From an uncultured Bryobacterales bacterium (GTDB lineage Bacteria > Acidobacteriota > Terriglobia > Bryobacterales > UBA6623): a stretch of 64,000 nt of DNA. The notes beneath the pieces were generated by a model, which worked only from the letters and a program-made list of their open reading frames with translations, was not told the DNA's origin and made no database searches. Positions 58,190 through 64,000 of the stretch are shown here, piece after piece. Numbering within the stretch: the first letter of the stretch is position 1; every line of letters begins with the position of its first letter. The stretch is taken from positions 310,001 through 374,000 of the forward strand of contig CATOTH010000006.1 in assembly GCA_951813065.1 (NCBI GenBank), given 5' to 3'. The position numbers and the translations under genes were made by a program.

Positions 58190-59074
58190 ATGCAACGGAG
58201 CACCGCAAGCGACTACCACCCGGAGGTAGTGCGCCTGTTCGATGCCTATGTCCACGGAGGGCTCAGCCGGCGGGACTTCATTGACCGCGCGGGGCCATTC
58301 ACTGCTGGAGCCGGCGGAGCGGCCGTGCTGGCCAGCCTGAGCCCGAACTACGCGCTTGCACAGCAGGTTGCCGAAGATGACTCTCGCATTCGCACTGAAC
58401 GGGTCACCTATGATTCGCCCCAAGGGCACGGTGCCATCAAGGCCTACTTGGTCCGGCCGTCTGCGGCGCAGGGCAAGCTCCCGGGCGTTGTAGTGGTGCA
58501 CGAGAACCGTGGCCTGAACCCGTACATCGAGGACGTGGCCCGACGCTTGGGGACGGCCGGCTACCTGGCTCTGGCTCCTGACGGCCTCACTCCGAAGGGT
58601 GGATATCCCGGCAACGACAACGATGGCCGGCGGCTGCAGGCCGAACTGGATCGCGACAAGCTCGTCGAGGACTTCGCGGCTGCGGTCGAGCACTTGCAGG
58701 GACATGCCGAATGCACGGGCAAGGTCGGTGTAGTCGGATTCTGTTTCGGCGGATTCGTGGTCAACGTGCTGGCGGTGCGCATCTCGGATCTCGCCGCCGG
58801 CGTCTCGTTCTATGGCAGGCAACCTGCGGAGCAGGCAGTTGCACGCATCGCGGCCCCGATGCTGCTGCACTATGCCGAACTCGACACGCGAATCAATGAG
58901 GGCTGGCCAGCCTACGAAAGCGCCTTGAAAGCGAATGGCAAGACATATGAGGCGCATATGTATGCAGGTGCCAATCACGGTTTCCACAATGACTCCACTC
59001 CCAGGTACGATGCGGATGCCGCCGGCCTGGCTTGGAAGAGATCGCTCGACTTCTTCGCCGCTCATTTGAAGTGA
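58190..59074 (+). CDS. Exported dienelactone hydrolase-family protein
   Basis: The ATG at 58190 has AAAGGAA upstream and precedes 'HPEVVRLFDAYVHGGLSRRD', the usual N terminus of exported DLH proteins with a Tat-like motif. The catalytic residues are visible: Glu in 'VVVHENRGLNP', Cys in 'GFCFGG', Asp in 'HYAELDTRINE' and His in 'GANHGFHND'. The 294-residue protein probably hydrolyses lactones or esters; substrate unknown. A 58148 start coupled to the upstream stop is possible but would put charged residues before the leader. Confidence 0.87.
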   Translation: MQRSTASDYHPEVVRLFDAYVHGGLSRRDFIDRAGPFTAGAGGAAVLASLSPNYALAQQVAEDDSRIRTERVTYDSPQGHGAIKAYLVRPSAAQGKLPGVVVVHENRGLNPYIEDVARRLGTAGYLALAPDGLTPKGGYPGNDNDGRRLQAELDRDKLVEDFAAAVEHLQGHAECTGKVGVVGFCFGGFVVNVLAVRISDLAAGVSFYGRQPAEQAVARIAAPMLLHYAELDTRINEGWPAYESALKANGKTYEAHMYAGANHGFHNDSTPRYDADAAGLAWKRSLDFFAAHLK

Positions 59075-59243
59075 AGGTTTTCTTGCTCAACGCTCCGTCC
59101 CAGTGACCGCCCGTAGCTGGCACTGCATCGATAGAGTTTGGGCGCAAGTGCCGGGCGCTGCGGGCGGCCGGGCAGACTCCAGCGCACGGGGCCGAACGGG
59201 GGGCAGATTGACCGGGAATTGCTAAACTTCCAGCAGGCCATTC

Positions 59244-62200
59244 ATGCAAGAACAGGCGTGTTTGAGGGTTTCGACGCTTCTATTCCTGGCTGTGTCCAGC
59301 CTCGGTGCTGAGAGCGCGGAGGTCGATTTTTTTGAACGGCACGTTCGCCCGGTTCTGGCGAACCAGTGCTACGCGTGCCACGGCGCCCAGTTGTCCCAGC
59401 CTCAGGCCGGATTGCGTGTGGATTCGCGGGAAGCACTGCTGATGGGAGGAAAGAGCGGCCCGGCTCTGGTGCCCGGCGATCCGGATGGAAGCCTCCTGCT
59501 CCAGGTGCTCCGCCATACAGGCGAGATCCGCATGCCTCCGACCGGTAGGCTCACCGACACGCAAGTGGACCGAATCGCGTCTTGGGTCCGCATGGGGGCT
59601 CCGTTCCCCTCGGCGATCGATAGCACGGTGACGGCTGGTGACGTGGGCGGTAACCGCCACTGGGCTTTCGCACTGCCGGCGAAGGCGGACCTTCCCGAGT
59701 CGCGAACTGATTGGGCGCAGACGCCCATCGATCAGTTCGTCGAGGCCCGACTTGTCCAAGCCGGCCTTGGGCCTTCTCCAGAAGCGCATCCGCGCACCCT
59801 CTTGCGAAGGGTCTATTACGATCTGATCGGCCTCCCGCCAAGTGCGGATGAAATTGATGCCTTCGTTCGCTCCCCTACAAGGGAAGCTTACGCAGCGATT
59901 GTCGAGTCATTGCTGGCGTCCCCGCACTTCGGCGAGCGTTGGGCCCGCCATTGGCTCGATATCGTCCGGTACTCTGACGAGGGTTTTCAGGCCCGTCCGT
60001 TTGCGATTTCCTGGACGTATCGCGACTGGGTCGTCAGTGCATTCAACCGGGACCTACCATACGACCAGTTCATCCTTCGGCAACTGGCGGCTGACCTGAT
60101 CGATAGCGATAGGCGCGATCTCGCGGCGCTGGGGATGCTAACAGTAGGCATCAATCTGCCTCGTCCGACGGATGTTCCCGAGAATCTCGATGACCGGATC
60201 GATGTTGTCACGCGAGGGTTCTTGGGCCTCTCGGTCGCGTGCGCACGGTGCCACGACCACAAGTTCGACCCGATCCCCCAAGCCGACTATTACTCGCTCT
60301 ACGGTGTCTTCTTGAATTCCCCGGATGTGCTCGATCCTGTGCCAATTGAGGCTTTTCCGCCCGGTCGGGATACCGAGTTTTTCCGCAACAAGCTGTCCAT
60401 GCGCCGAGAATGGCTCGACCGCTACCGCTCCGAGCGCCTACAGGACCATGTGCGGGAGTTCCGCGCTCCCGAAACACTAGCCCGGTATCTTGAGAATGCT
60501 TGGAAGTCCCGCGAGTATTCCAATCGTGACGTTGAGGCTCTATCGAAGGAGCAGGATCTGAATCTCTACGTCCTGAATCGATGGCGCGCGTACCTAAGCG
60601 GACTGGTTGGTCCGTCCGTGGAGGCCTTCGCGATGCTCGATTCTCCGGGCGGCGCGGCGGCGCTGGCTGATCGGATCGCCGAGGCCGACAGTGCATACCG
60701 CTGGCCCGACCCTGAACGCGAGGCCTTCCGCTTGGCTCTGAGGGGCAACGGCTCTCCGACCGACATTCCGATCCACGACTTCTGGTGGGTTCAGAACGAA
60801 GGCGACAGCAACGTGATGAAGTCCTTGAAATGGCAACACGACGCGGTGATGCGTGATTGGGGCGCCAGAGGAGGGCCCGAGCACGCGATGGTGGTCGAGG
60901 ATGCGAGGACATTGCGGCCCGCGTTTGTCTTCCAGCGTGGAAACCAGCATGACAAAGGCGAACGGGTGCGGCGGCGGTTCCTTTCGGCGCTGCCAGGTCC
61001 GTCAGAGTTCGACGATGGCAGTGGCCGCCTCGAGCTGGCTCGGGCGATCGCTACCGCAGGCAATCCGCTGACGGTGCGGGTGCTGGTGAATCGCGTGTGG
61101 GGCCATCTTCTCGGAGAGGGGATTGTTCGGACGCCGAGCGACTTTGGCTTGCGTGGGGACGCCCCCTCCCATCCTGAACTGCTCGATCACCTCGCTGTTG
61201 AGTTCGTTGAGAACGGTTGGTCAGTCAAGGACCTTGTGCGCCGAATCGTTCATTCGCAGACCTACCGGCAGGACAGCGTCAATTCCGAAACCGGCTTCGA
61301 GACGGACCCGGACAATCGCCTGCTTTGGCGCCAGAACCCGGTGCGCCTTGACTTCGAAGCGCTTCGCGATTCGATGCTTGCCGTTGCGGGCGAGCTTGAT
61401 GGCAGCGTCGGCGGAGCGCCATTCGACCTGACCGCCAGTCCGACGTCGCGCCGCCGCACGCTCTACGCCTATGTGTCACGGGAAGAGCCCTCGGCATTGA
61501 TGCGAACCTTTGACTTTTCGAATCCCGAGGAGCACACGCCGAAGCGACAGCTCACGACCGTCCCGCAACAAGCGTTGTTTTTCATGAACAACTCGTTTCT
61601 CGCAGAGCGGGCTCGTGCCTTGGCTCAAGCGTGTCCGGACGAAGACCGCTGCATTGAAAGGCTTCACCGGAGAATTCTCGGGAGGCCTCCAACGCAGGAC
61701 GAATTGCGGGATGCGAGGGCATTCTTGGCAGGGCCGAACGCAGAGCTGCCCGCGTCTACCGGGGGGCCAGCGGCAAGCGGGGCGTGGATGCATGGCACGG
61801 CCAAGCTGGATGCAGCCAAGGGCATGGTTCGGAATTTCCGGGTGATGCAGTACCGGGTTGAAGACCGTCTCCAGCCTGCGCCAATGCTACCGGCCCCCCG
61901 ATCAGGGCATGCGAGTCTATCTGCCGTTGGAGGCCACCCTGGTGACAGTCTCGACAGCGCGGTGGTCCGCCGCTGGACTGCGCCAGAAGCGATTCGCGTC
62001 TCCGTACAAGGGGAACTCAAGCACTCCATGGGCGACCAAGCGAGACGTTTCGAGTTCTCGAACGGCGTTCGGGGATGGATCGTTTCGAGTGAGCACGGAG
62101 TGTTGGCGAGCTGGAGCGTCAAGGGCTTCGATGTGGACACCGGTGTCCGGAATCTTGACCTGGGTGCAGGCGGGCATCTCGATTTTGCGGTTGATGCCCT

Positions 62201-62402
62201 GGGTGACTACGAATCGGACTCGTTTCAGTGGTCTCCTGAGATCGTTGAGACTCTGACTCCTCAGCAGCAGAGCGCCGGAATGGAGCCGCGGCGATGGAGC
62301 GCCGAGGACGATTTCCCGGACCCGAGTATCGTACCGCTCGGGCCCCTTGAGCGATACGCGCAGGTGTTGCTGATGACGAATGAATTCGCCTTTCGCGATT
62401 AG
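59244..62402 (+). CDS. PSCyt1/DUF1549/DUF1553 exported cytochrome c protein
   Basis: The 1052-residue protein has a signal peptide followed by the planctomycete-type cytochrome domain with haem site 'NQCYACHGAQ' near residue 42 and 'GEIRMPPTGRLTD'. The DUF1549 block 'RRVYYDLIGLPPSADEIDAF' and 'SPHFGERWARHWLDIVRYSD' come next, with a second CxxCH in 'SVACARCHDHKFDPIPQADY'. The DUF1553 block includes 'NRVWGHLLGEGIVRTPSDFG', 'WSVKDLVRRIVHSQTYRQ' and 'VPQQALFFMNNSFL'. A C-terminal jelly-roll-like domain ends the protein. It is thought to take part in envelope electron transfer linked to polymer degradation, usually with a DUF1501 partner; none is adjacent here. Confidence 0.9.
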   Translation: MQEQACLRVSTLLFLAVSSLGAESAEVDFFERHVRPVLANQCYACHGAQLSQPQAGLRVDSREALLMGGKSGPALVPGDPDGSLLLQVLRHTGEIRMPPTGRLTDTQVDRIASWVRMGAPFPSAIDSTVTAGDVGGNRHWAFALPAKADLPESRTDWAQTPIDQFVEARLVQAGLGPSPEAHPRTLLRRVYYDLIGLPPSADEIDAFVRSPTREAYAAIVESLLASPHFGERWARHWLDIVRYSDEGFQARPFAISWTYRDWVVSAFNRDLPYDQFILRQLAADLIDSDRRDLAALGMLTVGINLPRPTDVPENLDDRIDVVTRGFLGLSVACARCHDHKFDPIPQADYYSLYGVFLNSPDVLDPVPIEAFPPGRDTEFFRNKLSMRREWLDRYRSERLQDHVREFRAPETLARYLENAWKSREYSNRDVEALSKEQDLNLYVLNRWRAYLSGLVGPSVEAFAMLDSPGGAAALADRIAEADSAYRWPDPEREAFRLALRGNGSPTDIPIHDFWWVQNEGDSNVMKSLKWQHDAVMRDWGARGGPEHAMVVEDARTLRPAFVFQRGNQHDKGERVRRRFLSALPGPSEFDDGSGRLELARAIATAGNPLTVRVLVNRVWGHLLGEGIVRTPSDFGLRGDAPSHPELLDHLAVEFVENGWSVKDLVRRIVHSQTYRQDSVNSETGFETDPDNRLLWRQNPVRLDFEALRDSMLAVAGELDGSVGGAPFDLTASPTSRRRTLYAYVSREEPSALMRTFDFSNPEEHTPKRQLTTVPQQALFFMNNSFLAERARALAQACPDEDRCIERLHRRILGRPPTQDELRDARAFLAGPNAELPASTGGPAASGAWMHGTAKLDAAKGMVRNFRVMQYRVEDRLQPAPMLPAPRSGHASLSAVGGHPGDSLDSAVVRRWTAPEAIRVSVQGELKHSMGDQARRFEFSNGVRGWIVSSEHGVLASWSVKGFDVDTGVRNLDLGAGGHLDFAVDALGDYESDSFQWSPEIVETLTPQQQSAGMEPRRWSAEDDFPDPSIVPLGPLERYAQVLLMTNEFAFRD

Positions 62403-62494
62403 AGCGAACGCAGCCCTTTTCTTGGTGGTGCCGCGAATCTTGCTAGGAATCCGTCAATCGTGTCTTTATACTCAAGGTGGGCTTGGGCTAGATA

Positions 62495-64000
62495 GTGCGG
62501 AATTGGGTAAGCCGGAAGACTGGCGTCATCGTCCCGGTGGTGACGGCGTCTGTTCTATCCGCTCCGGGCTGGGCACAGCAACGGCCGATACCGTCGCCGG
62601 ATTCTGTCGTCGAGTATCGTGCGGTCTTGAGCCAGTATTGCCTCGCATGTCACGGAGCGGCTACCAGGACGGCGGGTCTAGACCTGGAGACACTGCTTGG
62701 AACCGACCCGTCGGACCACGCAGAGACATGGGAAGCGGTCGTCAGCAAGCTTCGGGGTCGGCAAATGCCGCCGGTTGGACTGCCGAGGCCGGATGAGGCA
62801 ACCTACGACGCGACGGTTACCACGCTGGCGGATTCCCTGGACCGGTATGCAGAATCGAATCCCAATCCCGGGCGAACCGCAACTTTTCGAAGGCTGAATC
62901 GAAGCGAGTACGGCAATTCGATCCGCGATCTCCTTGCACTGGATGTCGACGTGAGTTCGCTGTTGCCAGGTGATGAGGCAAGCCACGGATTCGACAACAT
63001 CACAGTCGGTGACCTGCCTCCGATGCTCTTGGAGCGGTATGTATCGGCCGCGGAAAAGATCAGCCGGCTTGCTGTGGGCCGCACAGGTCGGTTGCCGGAA
63101 GCCAAAGAGGTTCGCGTCCCCCCGGATCTGACGCAGGAAGGCCACATTGCTGGGCTTCCGATCGGTACGCGAGGCGGGGCACTTGTGCCGTACACCTTCC
63201 CGGTGGACGGAGAGTACGACATCACAGTGCGATTGGCCCGGGACCGGAACGAAGACGTGGAGGGGTTGAACCGAGCCCACCAGCTGGAACTCCTTGTGGA
63301 CCGGGAGAGAGTGGCGCTCTTCGATGTGAAACCGCCGCCAAGAGGGCTCGATCACCGCAATGTCGACAGCCACCTCACGTCGCGCGTGAAGGTTACTGCA
63401 GGGCCGCGCCGGGTTGGGGCCACGTTCTTGAAAGACGCGACGACGCTGCTCGAGACTCAGCGGCAGCCATATCAGGCGCGCTTCAATTTCTATCGGCATC
63501 CTCGCACCCAGCCAGCCATCTTTTCGGTCACGATCATGGGCCCCTACGATTCGGCTGGAACTGGCAGCACTCCGAGTCGCGAGCGTATCTTCGTTTGCGA
63601 GCCAGCTAGCGTTGTCGCGGAGGAGGAGTGTGCTCGACAGATAGTTCGGACACTGGCGAGAAGGGCTTTCCGGAGACCGGTGGACGACGCCAGCATCGAC
63701 GGTCCGCTGCGTTTCTACCGCACGGCACGGGCCGAGGGCGGGGAAGAGCGAGGATTCGACGAAGGCATCGAGCGAGCGCTCGCGGCGATTCTGGTGAGCC
63801 CTCAGTTCTTGTTCAGGATAGAGCGGGACCCGCCCGCCCCGGAAGCCAACACGGCTTATCGGATCAGTGATCTTGAACTCGCTTCGAGGCTCTCCTTCTT
63901 CCTGTGGAGCAGCATTCCGGACGACATCTTACTGGAGGCCGCTGTTCGTGGGGATCTGAGCAGTTCCGACGGTTTGGATCGCCAAGTTCGGAGGATGCTG
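62495..64000 (+). CDS. DUF1587/DUF1592-type exported cytochrome c protein, cut by the window edge
   Basis: An open frame from GTG at 62495 (a TAG in frame lies at 62489) runs without stop to the window end, 502 codons. It has a short signal peptide ending 'APGWAQQ' and haem site 'QYCLACHGAAT' near residue 50. 'LRGRQMPPVGLPRP', the DUF1587 block 'RRLNRSEYGNSIRDLLALD', the DUF1595 block 'TLARRAFRRPVDDASIDGPL' and the start of DUF1592 ('LASRLSFFLWSSIPDDILLE') follow. It is a longer relative of the protein at 39835, with an inserted carbohydrate-binding-like domain in the middle. A DUF1552 partner would be expected just beyond the window. Confidence 0.9.
   Translation, partial: MRNWVSRKTGVIVPVVTASVLSAPGWAQQRPIPSPDSVVEYRAVLSQYCLACHGAATRTAGLDLETLLGTDPSDHAETWEAVVSKLRGRQMPPVGLPRPDEATYDATVTTLADSLDRYAESNPNPGRTATFRRLNRSEYGNSIRDLLALDVDVSSLLPGDEASHGFDNITVGDLPPMLLERYVSAAEKISRLAVGRTGRLPEAKEVRVPPDLTQEGHIAGLPIGTRGGALVPYTFPVDGEYDITVRLARDRNEDVEGLNRAHQLELLVDRERVALFDVKPPPRGLDHRNVDSHLTSRVKVTAGPRRVGATFLKDATTLLETQRQPYQARFNFYRHPRTQPAIFSVTIMGPYDSAGTGSTPSRERIFVCEPASVVAEEECARQIVRTLARRAFRRPVDDASIDGPLRFYRTARAEGGEERGFDEGIERALAAILVSPQFLFRIERDPPAPEANTAYRISDLELASRLSFFLWSSIPDDILLEAAVRGDLSSSDGLDRQVRRML

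Noticed and set aside
1-64000. CRISPR array or rRNA operon
   Set aside because: No regularly spaced repeat-spacer series and no rRNA-like sequence were seen. The only short tandem repeat is the single 20-bp duplication at 14381.

Overview
The window looks like a chromosomal segment of a GC-rich, heterotrophic, didermal bacterium from the Acidobacteriota / Planctomycetota-Verrucomicrobiota sphere. The exact phylum cannot be settled from the sequence alone. Pointers are secreted sulfatases, PVC-type haem proteins with HEAT repeats, DUF1549/DUF1553 and DUF1592/DUF1552 cytochrome modules, Tat-exported N,N-dimethylformamidase-like proteins, an scpA-scpB-rluB cluster and a one-piece tmRNA.

Layout. 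0-6 kb: the 5' part of nadC, a ketopantoate-reductase-like gene and an alpha/beta hydrolase (minus strand), then a secreted sulfatase and a neutral-ceramidase-like lipoprotein. 5.6-6.8 kb: a hicAB toxin-antitoxin pair and a gene fragment. 6.8-22.6 kb, mostly minus strand: a PVC-type cytochrome protein; a redoxin-DsbD-alpha fusion with an in-frame UGA at its redox-active cysteine position (predicted selenoprotein); two IS1595-like elements with perfect 8-bp target duplications; a chimeric alpha/beta-hydrolase gene; a membrane protein framed by 33-bp direct repeats; a sulfatase; two intact and two broken dimethylformamidase-like genes; and a truncated enolase-superfamily gene.

22.9-37.6 kb is an accessory region ending at the 3' end of ssrA (tmRNA). 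It holds a NYN-domain protein; an ISKra4-like element with an ISAs1-like element nested inside it, whose transposase carries a DruA (DUF4338) domain; two near-identical 1-kb integrase copies in direct orientation that share one frameshift; an IS4-type transposase; an AbiV-like protein next to a DUF429 protein; a HigB/HigA-type pair with a palindromic operator; and the start of a type III methyltransferase gene cut off by an IS66 scrap. 37.7-39.8 kb holds an intact secreted esterase among fragments of alcohol dehydrogenase, MFS and PhyH genes.

39.8-64 kb returns to ordinary coding: a DUF1592-type cytochrome plus DUF1552 pair, sulfatases, a paired small DMT transporter, rluB-scpB-scpA, a Gfo/Idh - BNR-repeat - large secreted protein operon, a short-chain fatty-acid transporter, a sulfatase-fold protein with Thr in place of the catalytic Cys, a dienelactone hydrolase and two more giant cytochrome proteins, the last running off the window. 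Together the exported enzymes suggest scavenging of sulfated and amidated organic matter outside the cytoplasm; that is inference. No CRISPR array, rRNA or clear tRNA was seen.
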